A DNA stretch of 64,000 nucleotides from Paracoccus alcaliphilus (GCF_028553725.1 NZ_CP067125.1:248001-312000); one strand, 5' to 3'. Counted from the first letter of the stretch, positions 26,269-34,977 are shown. A program made the numbers and translations. Notes: generated from the sequence alone by a model not told the origin.

Positions 26269-27045
26269 TCAAGGCAGCAGATCGAAGGAAAAACGTGGTC
26301 TGCCGGTCCGGGGATGGCAGTCGATATCGGCGGCGACTTCGAAGGCGGTGCGGATGGTGTCCGGCGTCAGCACCGCCTTGGGGGGACCGAGCGCGCAGAT
26401 GCGGCCGTCGCGCATGACCAGCACCTGATCGGCCAGCGCGGCGGCAAGGTTCAGGTCGTGCAGCGTGACCAGGACGGTCATGTCCAGACGCCGCAGCATC
26501 TGAATGATCTCAAGCTGATGGCGGATATCCAGATGGTTCGTCGGCTCGTCCAGCACGATCAGTTGCGGCTGCTGGACGATGGCGCGGGCCAGCAGGGCGC
26601 GCTGCTTTTCGCCCCCCGACAACCCGCTGAAGGGCCGGTCGGCGAAATCCGCCAGCTCGAAATCGGACAGGGCCTGTGCGATGATCGCGTCATCCGCCCT
26701 GCGGCGCGAAAACAGGCTGTCGTGATGGGGGATGCGGCCCATCGCCACGACCTCTTGCACGGTAAAGGCGAAATCGGGCGCGACCTCTTGCAGGACTGCC
26801 GCGATCAGGCGTGCGGAATCGCGCGCGGGGATCTGCCAGATATCGCGCCCGCCGACCATGACTTGCCCGGCATCGGGGCGGTTCTGGCGATAGATGCTGC
26901 GCAGCAGTGTCGATTTCCCCGCCCCGTTCGCACCGACGATCACCGTGGTCGAACCGGCGGATACATCAAAGCTGATCTCTTCGATGATCCGCCGGGCGGG
27001 ATGCGGGCCCCAGCACAGGCCCCGCACCTTCAGATCCTGGGCCAT
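26269..27045 (-). CDS. btuD: BtuD/FecE-type ABC ATP-binding protein
   Basis: A 258-residue ATPase. Walker A GANGAGKST, the signature LSGGEKQR, Walker B LIVLDEPTNHLD and the switch His in LVTLHDLNLA are all present. The LDEPTNHLDIRHQLEI motif is typical of the FecE/BtuD/FhuC group. ATG 27045 is chosen since upstream in-frame sequence overlaps the receptor gene; the receptor stop is one base before. It energises uptake through the permease at 24284-25318. Confidence 0.86.
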   Translation of the reverse strand: MAQDLKVRGLCWGPHPARRIIEEISFDVSAGSTTVIVGANGAGKSTLLRSIYRQNRPDAGQVMVGGRDIWQIPARDSARLIAAVLQEVAPDFAFTVQEVVAMGRIPHHDSLFSRRRADDAIIAQALSDFELADFADRPFSGLSGGEKQRALLARAIVQQPQLIVLDEPTNHLDIRHQLEIIQMLRRLDMTVLVTLHDLNLAAALADQVLVMRDGRICALGPPKAVLTPDTIRTAFEVAADIDCHPRTGRPRFSFDLLP

Positions 27046-27046
27046 C

Positions 27047-29197
27047 CTAGAAGGTGACGTGGAAATCGAGCGATGCGCTGCGCGGCGGTGCCAGCAGCCA
27101 TTGGGTCGCCCCGCCCGAGGTCGCATAAAGCCGGTCGGTCAGGTTATGGATGTTCAGGTCCAGGCTCATGTTCTCGCGCGGCTTCCATTGCAGCCCGGCA
27201 TTGACCACGGTGTAGGACGGGCGCGTGGTGGTGTTGGCGTCATTGGTGAAAACCTCGCTCACGTAATGCGCGCCGGCGCGGGCCACCCAACCCTCGGCAA
27301 AGGCCCATGATCCCCAGATATTGGCCACGCGGCGCGGGGTATTCGGGGGACGGTTGCCGGAATAATCACCCGCCGATTGCAGGTAATCGTCATAGCGCGG
27401 CGAGATCAGCGCCCCGTTCACGTCGATGCGCAGGGTCGGGGTGATTTCGAACCCGACAGCCGCCTCGACCCCCTTGGCGCTTTGCTGCCCGATCTGCAAG
27501 GTGATGTTCGGGTCATCGGGGTCGCGGGCCAGCAGATCGTTCTTGACGATCCGGTAAGCCGCCAGCGTGGCATCGCCGCGCCCGTCCATAAAGCCGAACT
27601 TGATGCCGACTTCCTGCTGTCGCGCCTTGGTCAGCTTCAGATCCGCCTGACTTTCGGACAGCGACAGGACATTCCCGATCGGTTCGGCCGCGCGGGAATA
27701 TTGCGCATAGATGGCGACATCGGGCACCGGGTTATAGACCGCGCCCAACCGCCAGCTGGTGGAATCCAGCCGGTGGACAAAGGCCGGATCGACGCGGCTG
27801 ACGCGCAGATTGTCATAGCGCAGCCCGCCGACGAGTGCCCATTGGTCGTTGATCTGCAACCGGTTGTCGATGAACAGCGCATATTGATCGGTGGTCGTAT
27901 CGGCGGTGGTCGCCATGTCATGCGGCCCGAAGGAACCCGGCTGCGGATTGAGGAAATCCACCTCCGACTCGCCCGGATAGGGTGAGTTGTTGGTGTTCCT
28001 GAACTTGATCCGGTTCACGTCGAAACCGATGGTGGTGGTGTTTTCCATCCCGCCGGGCGTGGTCTGGATGGTGGCGTCGGTGCGGTTGCCGATCTGTTCC
28101 AGATCATGGTTGATCGCGATATAGAACTGCCGCAGCACATCGCCGGTTTCGGGGCGATAGAGGTAATCCTCGACATTGCGCCAGTTGCGGTCGCTGGTCA
28201 GGTAATAGCTGTTGCTGCGGATCGTCACGTTATCCGCAGGCGTCCATTCGGCCCGCAACTGGGTATAGGCGTCCTTGAAGCGGACCAGATCGTCGCCGAC
28301 ATTGTAATTGCGATCACGCACGCGTTCGTCGATGCGACCATCGACCAGTGGCGTTCCGAAATAGCTGCCCGGCCTGTTGTCGCCATAATCATGGGACAGC
28401 GTCAGCGCCAGATCCTCGGTCGCCTGCCAGCGCAGCGCCGCCGACAGCGACAGGCTGGAGGTGTCGTTGCGGTCCAGCCAGCCATCCGCTGCCGCGCCAT
28501 TGACGTCGAAGCTGTAGGCAAGAACCTCGTTGATCGGGCCGGCGCTGCCGAAGGCCAGTCCGCGCTGGCCGTCTGTACCCACCGTCGCGCGGATCTCGTT
28601 CCGGCTGCGGTCGGTCAGGGGACGTTTCGGGATGATATTGATGGCGCCGCCGACGCCGCCTTCGCCGTAAAGGACCGAGGCGGGACCGCTGAGGATCTCG
28701 ATCCGCTCCACGCTCCAGCTGTCGAAGGGAAAGGTGATGGTGCCCGACCCCGGATATAACCGGGTGCCGTCATAAAGCCGCGTGACCGAGGCATGACCGT
28801 TGAAGCCCCGCATGCTGAACGAGGTGCCGCCATTGCCCGGAGACCCGTGAAAGCTGATGCCGGTGCCGTTCTGGGCGATGGCCTGATTGACATCGCGCTG
28901 CCCGCGCTGCCGGATGGTCTGCGCCCCGATCACCTGCACGCTGGCAGGGGTGTCGAAGGAACTCAGCCCCAGACGGCTGCCCGCGGTGGAAGGCGTCTGA
29001 ATATCCAGACCCGCGCCAAAGGACAGTCCTTCGACGGTGATCGTGTCCAGCACCAGATCATCCTGCGCGGCGGCGGGCGATGCCGTACCGATCAGCAGGG
29101 CCAGCAGGGCCGCGCTGCGGTTTCGGATATGGGCATGAGCGGAGATATTGTCCTGCGCGCGACGGCGCGTGGACCGGAAAGCGGATTGATGGCGCAC
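27047..29197 (-). CDS. TonB-dependent outer-membrane receptor, siderophore-receptor type, under cobalamin control
   Basis: An outer-membrane receptor of about 716 residues. A GTG start at 29197 has GGAG upstream and opens a basic N-terminus followed by a signal peptide ending SPAAAQ. A TonB-box-like LDTITVEG follows, then the plug (FDTPASVQVIGAQTIRQRGQRDVNQAI, FSMRGFNGH, RIEILSGPASVLYGEGGVGGAINIIPKRP) and a 22-strand barrel ending in the typical terminal Phe (SLDFHVTF). Plug and barrel motifs are those of ferric-siderophore receptors (FhuA/FpvA group), not classical BtuB. Yet a cobalamin riboswitch precedes the gene and btuDFC-like genes follow, so a corrinoid or B12-linked metallophore is the likely cargo. 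An upstream in-frame ATG (29356) lies inside the riboswitch and is rejected. Confidence 0.85.
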   Translation of the reverse strand: MRHQSAFRSTRRRAQDNISAHAHIRNRSAALLALLIGTASPAAAQDDLVLDTITVEGLSFGAGLDIQTPSTAGSRLGLSSFDTPASVQVIGAQTIRQRGQRDVNQAIAQNGTGISFHGSPGNGGTSFSMRGFNGHASVTRLYDGTRLYPGSGTITFPFDSWSVERIEILSGPASVLYGEGGVGGAINIIPKRPLTDRSRNEIRATVGTDGQRGLAFGSAGPINEVLAYSFDVNGAAADGWLDRNDTSSLSLSAALRWQATEDLALTLSHDYGDNRPGSYFGTPLVDGRIDERVRDRNYNVGDDLVRFKDAYTQLRAEWTPADNVTIRSNSYYLTSDRNWRNVEDYLYRPETGDVLRQFYIAINHDLEQIGNRTDATIQTTPGGMENTTTIGFDVNRIKFRNTNNSPYPGESEVDFLNPQPGSFGPHDMATTADTTTDQYALFIDNRLQINDQWALVGGLRYDNLRVSRVDPAFVHRLDSTSWRLGAVYNPVPDVAIYAQYSRAAEPIGNVLSLSESQADLKLTKARQQEVGIKFGFMDGRGDATLAAYRIVKNDLLARDPDDPNITLQIGQQSAKGVEAAVGFEITPTLRIDVNGALISPRYDDYLQSAGDYSGNRPPNTPRRVANIWGSWAFAEGWVARAGAHYVSEVFTNDANTTTRPSYTVVNAGLQWKPRENMSLDLNIHNLTDRLYATSGGATQWLLAPPRSASLDFHVTF

Positions 29198-29240
29198 GAA
29201 TGTGGCTCCAGCGATAGGTTCACCGTCACTGCAAACGCGA

Positions 29241-29271
29241 CATCCGGTTGCCCGCCATCTGCGGGCGGATG
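29241..29271 (-). promoter_or_regulatory. Candidate expression-platform hairpin of the cobalamin riboswitch
   Basis: Between aptamer and receptor start, GCCCGC (29250-29255) pairs with GCGGGC (29261-29266), nested in CATCC/GGATG (29241-29245 and 29267-29271). No T-run follows on the minus strand, so control through access to the ribosome site at the GTG start is more likely than a plain terminator. Confidence 0.4.
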
Positions 29272-29320
29272 ACTGTCCCACCGGGGCACCCCGCCCGATG
29301 TGTTCACGCGTGACAACGGC

Positions 29321-29487
29321 TGACGGCAGGTCTCCTGGCTTGCGGGTCAACACCATTTGCCGCCTTCCCGGGATCGCACCCAGTGGCCGTTGGCAAAGGC
29401 TCTCCGCCTACAGTTGCGGGGGCAGCCGCAGCATGGGACAAGCGTCCGCACTGCGTTCCCTTTTCATTCCGAAATCGGAAACCGTCA
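29321..29487 (-). promoter_or_regulatory. Cobalamin riboswitch
   Basis: Read on the minus strand, the aptamer opens with TGACGG, pairing with CCGTCA at its end (closing stem). It contains AAAGGGAACGCAGTG, CTGCCCCCGCAACTGTAGGC followed by GGAGAG, GCCACTGGG, GGGAAGGCGG, GACCCGCAAGCC and the diagnostic B12 box AGCCAGGAGACCTGCC (29325-29340). Order and spacing match the adenosylcobalamin-type aptamer. It lies in the leader of the TonB receptor gene, so high cobalamin should shut off the btuB-D-F-C-like operon. Confidence 0.95.
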
Positions 29488-29530
29488 CGGGTGCGTGTAG
29501 TGACGCGCACCCGGCGCGTCAACTCTGTTA
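29488..29530 (-). promoter_or_regulatory. Stem-loop and candidate promoter in front of the riboswitch
   Basis: A perfect 8-bp stem CGGGTGCG/CGCACCCG (29488-29495 and 29506-29513) lies just upstream of the aptamer on the minus strand and just downstream of the ABC permease stop at 29545. It may terminate the preceding operon. A -35-like TTGACG on the minus strand lies at its left edge with a weak TACACG 17 bp on, so the riboswitch promoter probably overlaps it. Confidence 0.35.
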
Positions 29531-29544
29531 TGGTCGGGGTTGTG

Positions 29545-30348
29545 TCATCGCCAGTTGATGAAGGAACGCTCGACCCAGCCGATCACGGCGTTCACGATCA
29601 GGCCCATCAGCGACAGGATGGTGACCCCCGCGAACAGCTTTTCCAGATCATAAAGCGACCCGGCTTCGAGGATATAGGAGCCGACGCCATAGCGCGCGCC
29701 CAGCATCTCGGCCGCGACCAGCAGGATGATGGCGATCGAGATCGACACCCGCAGGCCCGACAGGATCGCGGGGAAGGCGCCCGGCAGCACGATCTTGCGA
29801 ACGATGGACAGCCAGCTCATCCCGAAGCTTTGCCCCATGCGGATCAGGGTGCGGTCAACATTGTCCACCGCGCCATAGGTCGCGACCACCGTGGGGGTGA
29901 AGGTGCCAAAGGCGATCAGGGCGTATTTCGACGCCTCGTCGATGCCGAACCAGATCACGAACAGCGGCAGCAGCGCGATCTTGGGGATCGGGAACAGTGC
30001 CGCCACCAGCGGCACCAGACCGGCGCGAACAAGGCTGAACAGCCCGATCATCACCCCCAGCCCGATCCCGGCGGCCAGCCCCAGACTGCCGCCCACCAGC
30101 AGCCGCTGCAACGAGGGCAGAAGATGCGTCCATAACAGGCCGGTATCCCACAGCCGGTAAAGCGTGCCGAACACGGCCGAGGGGCGGGGCAGGGTCAGCG
30201 CCGAAATCCAGCCGCTGCGGGTGCCGATCTCGGCTACGATCAGCAGCAGGGCGAACAGCGCGATGGCCACGCCGCGGATCGGCACGGGCTGGAACCCGCC
30301 GCCCCGGAAGGGGACCGGGCGGGCGGTTTGCGTGCTGTTATCCATCAA
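29545..30348 (-). CDS. SsuC/TauC-type ABC permease
   Basis: A 267-residue inner-membrane permease with about six hydrophobic segments and the cytoplasmic EAA loop (MGQSFGMSWLSIVRKIVLPGAFPAILSGLRVSIS). Family members import nitrate, taurine, alkanesulfonates, thiamine precursors or aromatic acids. The gene overlaps the ATPase gene by 11 bases and is the last of a three-gene minus-strand operon. Confidence 0.87.
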   Translation of the reverse strand: MMDNSTQTARPVPFRGGGFQPVPIRGVAIALFALLLIVAEIGTRSGWISALTLPRPSAVFGTLYRLWDTGLLWTHLLPSLQRLLVGGSLGLAAGIGLGVMIGLFSLVRAGLVPLVAALFPIPKIALLPLFVIWFGIDEASKYALIAFGTFTPTVVATYGAVDNVDRTLIRMGQSFGMSWLSIVRKIVLPGAFPAILSGLRVSISIAIILLVAAEMLGARYGVGSYILEAGSLYDLEKLFAGVTILSLMGLIVNAVIGWVERSFINWR

Positions 30349-31105
30349 GCAGTTCCTGATCGGCGGCGCGTGCCTCGTCCCGCATCAGGTCCCACAGATG
30401 GGCCTGCCGGTCCTCCAGCGCGGGATGGCCAAGATGACGTTCGGACAAGGGGATGTCGATATCGACGATTTCCCGCACCTGACCGGGGCGGCGCGACAGC
30501 ACCACGACCCGGTGGCCAAGGCGGACGGCCTCGTTCAGGTTATGGGTGACATAGACCGAGGTGAAGGGCTTGCGGATCCACAGCGCGACCAGATCGTCCA
30601 TCAGCAATTCGCGGGTCTGGCTGTCCAGCGCCGACAGAGGTTCATCCATCAGCATGACGGCGGGGCGCACCGCCAGCGCCCGGCTGATCGCCACCCTTTG
30701 CCGCATCCCGCCCGACAGCTGCTTGGGCAGGGCCTTGCGGAACTCGCTGAGCCGGGTGCGGGCCAGAACGTCGGTAACGATCTGGTCCATCTCCCGGCGC
30801 GACAATCCGTGATCCTCCAGCACCAGCCGGATATTCCCCTCGACCGTGCGCCACGGCAGCAGGGCGAAATGCTGGAACACATAGGTCAGCGGGTTCAGCG
30901 AATCCGCAGGCGGGGCGCCCAGTTGCAGCACCTGCCCGGACAGGGGCTGTTCCAGCCCGCCCAGAAAGCGCAGCAGCGTCGATTTCCCGCAGCCCGATGG
31001 GCCGATCAGGCAGACGATCTGCCCCTGCGGAATATCAAGCGAGATATCGCGCAGGACCTCGACCGGGCCATAGGAATGGCTGATGTTGCGAAGTTGCAGG
31101 TCCAT
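30338..31105 (-). CDS. SsuB/TauB-type ABC ATP-binding protein
   Basis: A 255-residue ATPase with Walker A GPSGCGKST, signature LSGGMRQR, Walker B VMLMDEPLSALD and switch His in YVTHNLNEA. These are the exact forms seen in nitrate/sulfonate/taurine importers. It starts three bases after the binding-protein stop and overlaps the permease gene. Confidence 0.88.
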   Translation of the reverse strand: MDLQLRNISHSYGPVEVLRDISLDIPQGQIVCLIGPSGCGKSTLLRFLGGLEQPLSGQVLQLGAPPADSLNPLTYVFQHFALLPWRTVEGNIRLVLEDHGLSRREMDQIVTDVLARTRLSEFRKALPKQLSGGMRQRVAISRALAVRPAVMLMDEPLSALDSQTRELLMDDLVALWIRKPFTSVYVTHNLNEAVRLGHRVVVLSRRPGQVREIVDIDIPLSERHLGHPALEDRQAHLWDLMRDEARAADQELLDG

Positions 31106-31108
31106 GTC

Positions 31109-32131
31109 TCAGATGGTTTCGACGTAGGACGTATCCAGCAACTGTTCCCGCGTGACGCTCTGATCGACCATGTCTTCAGATTTATACCATTCAAGCTGTT
31201 CGATGATGCTGTCCTCGGCCAGCGCCAGACCTTCGTTGATGCGCTGCGCACCGTTGATCAGGTTTTCCTTCGCAACCTCGGCCGGGCTGTCGGTTTCCAC
31301 ATATTTGTGGACGATGGCGGCCAGTTCATCGACCTCTTCGGCGGGGGCGGTGCGGTCGATGAAGGCGGCGTTGTAATCGGCGATGGCGCGGGAATAGGCG
31401 GCGACGAAGGCGGTGACCAGCTCGCCCTCATTCGCGGCATTGCCGGTCGAGGTGAAGGCGGTCGTCACCTGATAGTTAGGCGCACAATCGGCCACCGTGC
31501 CGATCTGCTGCGCGGCGCCATCGGCCAGCAGCTTGGTCGCGATGCTGGGCTGGATCGCCCAGGCGTCGATCTGCCCGGTGGACAGCGCGCCGACCAGCGC
31601 CCCCAGCTTTTGCAGCGGGCGCAGATCGACCTCGGCCAGATCGACGCCATTGGCCTGCGCGATCTTGTGGGCCATGAAATGGAAGGACGACCCGGCGGTG
31701 GTGATGCCGAAGGACCGGCCCGCCAGTTGCGAGGGATCGGTCAACCCATCCTCGAACGCCTTGTTCGAGGCCAGCACCAGCGAACCGGGAGAGCCGGGCT
31801 TTTCGATCAGCGCACCACCGATCACCTTGACCGCGTCCTTCTGGGCCAGACTGATCAGCCCGCCGGTCATGGCGGTCACGCCGAAATCCGCGTCGCCCGA
31901 GGCGATGGCCACGGCCATGGGCTGCGCGGCTTCGAAGAACCTCAGATTCAGATCAATCCCGGCATCCTTGAAATAGCCGCGCTCCCACGCGATGAAGCTG
32001 GGCGCATGACTGCCCAGATGCAGCACCGCCATATTGCGGCTGGAGGCCAGCGCGGGCGTGCCAAGCGCGGCCGCAGCCCCCATGGCGCCCATGCCCAGAA
32101 GGGTTTGACGGCGGTTCAAAGCGATGGTCAT
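31109..32131 (-). CDS. ABC substrate-binding protein, NMT1/SsuA-like
   Basis: A 340-residue periplasmic binding protein. The N-terminus LNRRQTLLGMGAMGAAAALG with a twin arginine and ALA before the mature part looks like a Tat signal. The mature part follows the NrtA/SsuA/THI5-like plan: HLGSHAPSFIAWERGYFKDAGIDLNLRFFEAAQPMAVAIASGDADFGVTAMTGGLISLAQ, then GSFGITTAGSSFHFMAHKIAQANG-like and STGQIDAWAIQPSIA blocks. ATG 32131 follows a strong AAGGAGA; the frame extends upstream without one. The substrate is unknown: sulfonate, nitrate or a pyrimidine precursor are possible. Confidence 0.84.
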   Translation of the reverse strand: MTIALNRRQTLLGMGAMGAAAALGTPALASSRNMAVLHLGSHAPSFIAWERGYFKDAGIDLNLRFFEAAQPMAVAIASGDADFGVTAMTGGLISLAQKDAVKVIGGALIEKPGSPGSLVLASNKAFEDGLTDPSQLAGRSFGITTAGSSFHFMAHKIAQANGVDLAEVDLRPLQKLGALVGALSTGQIDAWAIQPSIATKLLADGAAQQIGTVADCAPNYQVTTAFTSTGNAANEGELVTAFVAAYSRAIADYNAAFIDRTAPAEEVDELAAIVHKYVETDSPAEVAKENLINGAQRINEGLALAEDSIIEQLEWYKSEDMVDQSVTREQLLDTSYVETI

Positions 32132-32351
32132 GCCAGATCTCCTTGGATAGGCGCCCGGTGGCGGTGCCTGATATAACCCGGTCCGAAGGTCGCGCGCCAC
32201 CGTTCTGTGTCAGAAAGCCGCGAAAACAGGTGCTGACGCGGGGTCGGTTCGTTGTCACCCGACTGGCGGTAAAGCGCCGCCCGGACGGCAGAACTATTGA
32301 CGGCGGCGGTCGGGTTGGTTCTGGTGTCCTGTCTGCATTTTTCCACAGTTG

Positions 32352-32382
32352 GCCCGCACTCCCCTGTGCGGGCTTTGGTTTG
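32352..32382 (+). terminator. Rho-independent-like terminator upstream of ectD
   Basis: Perfect 8-bp stem GCCCGCAC/GTGCGGGC with a 6-base loop (32352-32373), followed by TTTGGTTTG. The T-rich tail is on the plus-strand side. No plus-strand gene precedes it, so it ends either a small RNA or an attenuated leader. Confidence 0.55.
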
Positions 32383-32436
32383 CGCGGTCCGGTTCGACAG
32401 GCCGGGCGCCATCCGATAACCAATCGTTTTTATTAT

Positions 32437-32451
32437 ATAACAATATGTTAT
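32437..32451 (+). promoter_or_regulatory. Palindromic operator candidate upstream of ectD
   Basis: ATAACAATATGTTAT is a perfect inverted repeat (ATAACA, 3-bp centre, TGTTAT) in the A+T-rich promoter region about 112 bp before the ectD start. It looks like a GntR- or TetR-type operator. No regulator gene is adjacent. Confidence 0.4.
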
Positions 32452-32562
32452 CTGGGACCGCGCCCCGAAGCATGGAGTTTCGGGCGCTGGTCATGTTAGG
32501 CTGCCTCCCGCCCGCGAAAACGACAGCGGGCCACATATCCGAACCAAAGAGAAGGAGAAGAA

Positions 32563-33489
32563 ATGACACTCTCGGCCGTTCACAACCGACCTGACACCTA
32601 TCCGACCCGATCGGCGCAAGAGGCCTGGTCGCAGCGCAAGGATCCGGTTTTCTGGGGGAAATGGACCCCCGCCGCGCCGCTGACCCGCGCCCAGACCGAC
32701 GAATTCGAAAAGAATGGCTTTCTGGTCCTGCGCGACGTGTTTTCAGCCGCCGAGGTGGCACGGCTTCAGGATGAATCGCACCGGCTTCGGTCGGGCGATG
32801 CCCGCCTTGGCGCCGGGAATGTGGTGACCGAGCCCGGTTCCGACGCGGTCCGCACCATTTTCCGGCTGGAGGATGAAAGCGCGCTTTTCAACCGTCTGGC
32901 GCGCGACGAACGGATCGCGGGCAAGGTCCGGTTTCTGCTGGATGACGATCTTTACCTTCATCAAAGCCGCCTCAACTACAAGCCCGGTTTTACCGGCAAG
33001 GAATTCTACTGGCATTCGGATTTCGAAACCTGGCACGCCGAGGATGGCATGCCGCGCATGCGGGCGATCTCGGCGTCGATCCTTCTGACCGACAATGATG
33101 CGCTGAACGGGCCGCTGATGCTGATGCCCGGATCGCATAAGCACTATGTGTCCTGCGCTGGCGAAACGCCGAAGGACAATCATAAGGCTTCGCTGAAAAA
33201 GCAGGAGGTCGGCGTGCCCAGCCCCTCCGCGCTGACCGAACTGGCCGACAGGTTAGGTATTGAATATGCCTCGGGTCCGGCGGGCACGGTGATCCTTTTC
33301 GAATGCAATACGATGCATGGCTCGAATGGCAATATCACGCCGTTTCCGCGCTCGAACGCGTTTTTCGTCTATAATGCGTGGTCCAATCGGGTCGAGGAAC
33401 CGTTTGCCGCCGACCGGCCGCGCCCGGCCTTTCTGTCGCGCCGCGATCCGCAAGAGCCGATCAGGATCGTTTCGGGTGACATCGAATGA
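32563..33489 (+). CDS. ectD: Ectoine hydroxylase
   Basis: A 308-residue non-haem Fe(II)/2-oxoglutarate dioxygenase that converts ectoine to 5-hydroxyectoine, a compatible solute. The EctD signature is intact: FYWHSDFETWHAEDGMPRMR with iron ligands His151 and Asp153, and MHGSNGNITPFPR with His252. QSRLNYKPGFTGK precedes, and LKKQEVGVP and the length fit the family well. A GAAGGAGAAG ribosome site precedes ATG. No ectA, ectB or ectC lies in the window, so the substrate must come from elsewhere in the genome or from uptake. It converges with the ABC ATPase gene at a shared hairpin. Confidence 0.9.
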   Translation: MTLSAVHNRPDTYPTRSAQEAWSQRKDPVFWGKWTPAAPLTRAQTDEFEKNGFLVLRDVFSAAEVARLQDESHRLRSGDARLGAGNVVTEPGSDAVRTIFRLEDESALFNRLARDERIAGKVRFLLDDDLYLHQSRLNYKPGFTGKEFYWHSDFETWHAEDGMPRMRAISASILLTDNDALNGPLMLMPGSHKHYVSCAGETPKDNHKASLKKQEVGVPSPSALTELADRLGIEYASGPAGTVILFECNTMHGSNGNITPFPRSNAFFVYNAWSNRVEEPFAADRPRPAFLSRRDPQEPIRIVSGDIE

Positions 33490-33499
33490 TCCGGCGGTG

Positions 33500-33523
33500 G
33501 TGCAGGCGGTGATCTGCCTGCAC
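33500..33523. terminator. Hairpin between convergent ectD and ABC ATPase genes
   Basis: Perfect 8-bp stem GTGCAGGC/GCCTGCAC with an 8-base loop lies between the two stops. There is no long T-run; it is a plausible bidirectional terminator that ends both ectD and the long hut operon. Confidence 0.5.
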
Positions 33524-33539
33524 ACGCCCGGCTGGACAC

Positions 33540-34313
33540 TCAGAAACTGTTGCGTTCGTGATAGGTGCGCAGGAAGGCATGGATGCGCGGGTCTTCGGGC
33601 TGGTGCAGGATGCGGCTGGGAACGTCCACGCCGACCAGTTCGCCCTTTTCCATGAAGGCCACCTGATCGGCGACATGGGCGGCAAAGCCCATCTCATGCG
33701 TCACCACCACCATTGTCATGCCCTCGGATGCCAGCGCCTTCATCACGTTCAGCACCTCGCCCACCAGTTCGGGGTCCAGCGCGCTGGTGGGTTCGTCGAA
33801 CAGCATCAGCCGGGGTTCCATCGCAACGGCGCGGGCGATGGCCACGCGCTGTTGCTGGCCGCCCGACAGGCGCGAGGGGTGGTTGGCCATCTTGTCCGCC
33901 AGCCCGACCTTTTCCAGCGCCTCGGCGGCGCGCGTCTCGGCCTCGCGGCGGGGCAGGCCGCGCACGCGGATCAGCCCCTCGGCCACGTTTTGCAGCGCGG
34001 TCATATGCGGCCACAGGTTGAACTGCTGGAAAACCATGCCGATCGAGCGGCGCATCTCGCGCAGTTTGCGGGCGGACATTTTCCGGCCCGGCGCGTCATA
34101 GCCGATCAGCTGCCCGTCGATGCGGACCTCGCCGGAATCGTATTCCTCAAGAAAGTTGATGCAGCGCAGCAGGGTGGATTTTCCGGACCCCGATGGGCCG
34201 ATCAGGCAGGTCACCTTGCCCGGCGGCACGGACATGCTGACATCTTTCAGCGCCTGAAACGGCCCATAGAACTTGTTGACGCGGCTGATCTCGACGGAAG
34301 AGGCTTGGACCAT
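33540..34313 (-). CDS. Polar amino-acid-type ABC ATP-binding protein, hut-linked
   Basis: A 257-residue GlnQ/HisP-type ATPase. Walker [11 protein letters not shown]-loop [13 protein letters not shown], signature LSGGQQQR, Walker [15 protein letters not shown] and switch His VVTHEMGFA are all canonical. It is the last gene of a binding protein-permease-permease-ATPase set that follows hutU on the same strand. It starts one base after the second permease. Confidence 0.88.
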   Translation of the reverse strand: MVQASSVEISRVNKFYGPFQALKDVSMSVPPGKVTCLIGPSGSGKSTLLRCINFLEEYDSGEVRIDGQLIGYDAPGRKMSARKLREMRRSIGMVFQQFNLWPHMTALQNVAEGLIRVRGLPRREAETRAAEALEKVGLADKMANHPSRLSGGQQQRVAIARAVAMEPRLMLFDEPTSALDPELVGEVLNVMKALASEGMTMVVVTHEMGFAAHVADQVAFMEKGELVGVDVPSRILHQPEDPRIHAFLRTYHERNSF

Positions 34314-34314
34314 G

Positions 34315-34977
34315 TTACGGCCTTTCGATCAGGTGGCGGGTGATGCGGGTCTCCAGCCTGCGGCCGAAACGGGAAATCGTCTCGACCAGCAGCCAGAAGA
34401 ACAGCGCCAGCACAAGGTTGGCTTCGAGATAGCGGAAGGTTTCGGTGGACATGCGCTGCACCTGATACATCAGTTCTGGGACCGTGATGATCGACAGGAT
34501 TACGGTTTCCTTGGTCAGGATGATCGAGAAGTTGACCAGCGCAGGCAGGGCGGACACCAGCCCCAATGGCAGCAGGATACGGCGGATGATCGTGGGCTCT
34601 GCCATGCCGATGGCGCGGGCGGCCTCGATCTGGCCAAGCGGCACCGCACGAAAGCCCGAGCGGAAGATCTCGGCGAAATAGGGGCTGCCATAGACGGTCA
34701 GGCCAAGGATGCCCGCCGGCACCGCGTCCAGCCGCAGCCCGATCAGCGGCCCGCCGTAATAGAGAACGAACAGCTGGACCAGAAAGGGGGTGCCCCGGAT
34801 CACCTCGATATAGACCTGCATCAGCCAGCGGATGGGGGCGGGGGCGTAACGCTGGATCAGCGCAATCACCAGCCCCAGAACCATCGAAAACGCCGTGCCC
34901 AGCAGCCAGCACATCACCGTCAGGCCAAAGCCGCGCAGCAGCATCGGGCCGTATTGAGCGAAAATCGACCACTCCAT
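34315..34977 (-). CDS. Polar amino-acid-type ABC permease, hut-linked (second)
   Basis: A 220-residue HisMQ/GlnP-family permease with about five hydrophobic segments and the motif [19 protein letters not shown], followed by the coupling loop [24 protein letters not shown]. The start ATG shares its A with the stop of the first permease (TGATG). The two permeases should form a heterodimer. The frame is open further upstream, but only inside the other permease. Confidence 0.86.
   Translation of the reverse strand: MEWSIFAQYGPMLLRGFGLTVMCWLLGTAFSMVLGLVIALIQRYAPAPIRWLMQVYIEVIRGTPFLVQLFVLYYGGPLIGLRLDAVPAGILGLTVYGSPYFAEIFRSGFRAVPLGQIEAARAIGMAEPTIIRRILLPLGLVSALPALVNFSIILTKETVILSIITVPELMYQVQRMSTETFRYLEANLVLALFFWLLVETISRFGRRLETRITRHLIERP

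Larger units (their letters stand above)
32132..32562. other. Divergent intergenic region between the SsuA-like gene and ectD
   Basis: About 430 bp without a protein gene I can support. It holds a clear terminator-like hairpin on the plus strand (32352-32382), an A+T-rich palindrome upstream of ectD (32437-32451) and the ectD ribosome site GAAGGAGAAG (32551-32560). Composition is locally A+T-rich around 32425-32455, as expected for a promoter. Confidence 0.6.

Noticed and set aside
24198..26417. Long plus-strand frames antisense to the btuC/btuF/btuD genes
   Set aside because: Composition is Arg/Ser/Ala-rich without motifs, while the minus-strand genes show Walker motifs and FecCD signatures.
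29198..29356. Extension of the TonB receptor to an upstream ATG at 29356
   Set aside because: That start lies inside the cobalamin riboswitch aptamer; the GTG at 29197 has a ribosome site and gives a normal signal peptide.
32132..32450. A thiamine-type riboswitch in front of the NMT1-like receptor gene
   Set aside because: The conserved CTGAGA and ACCTGATCTGG elements are not present on the minus strand.
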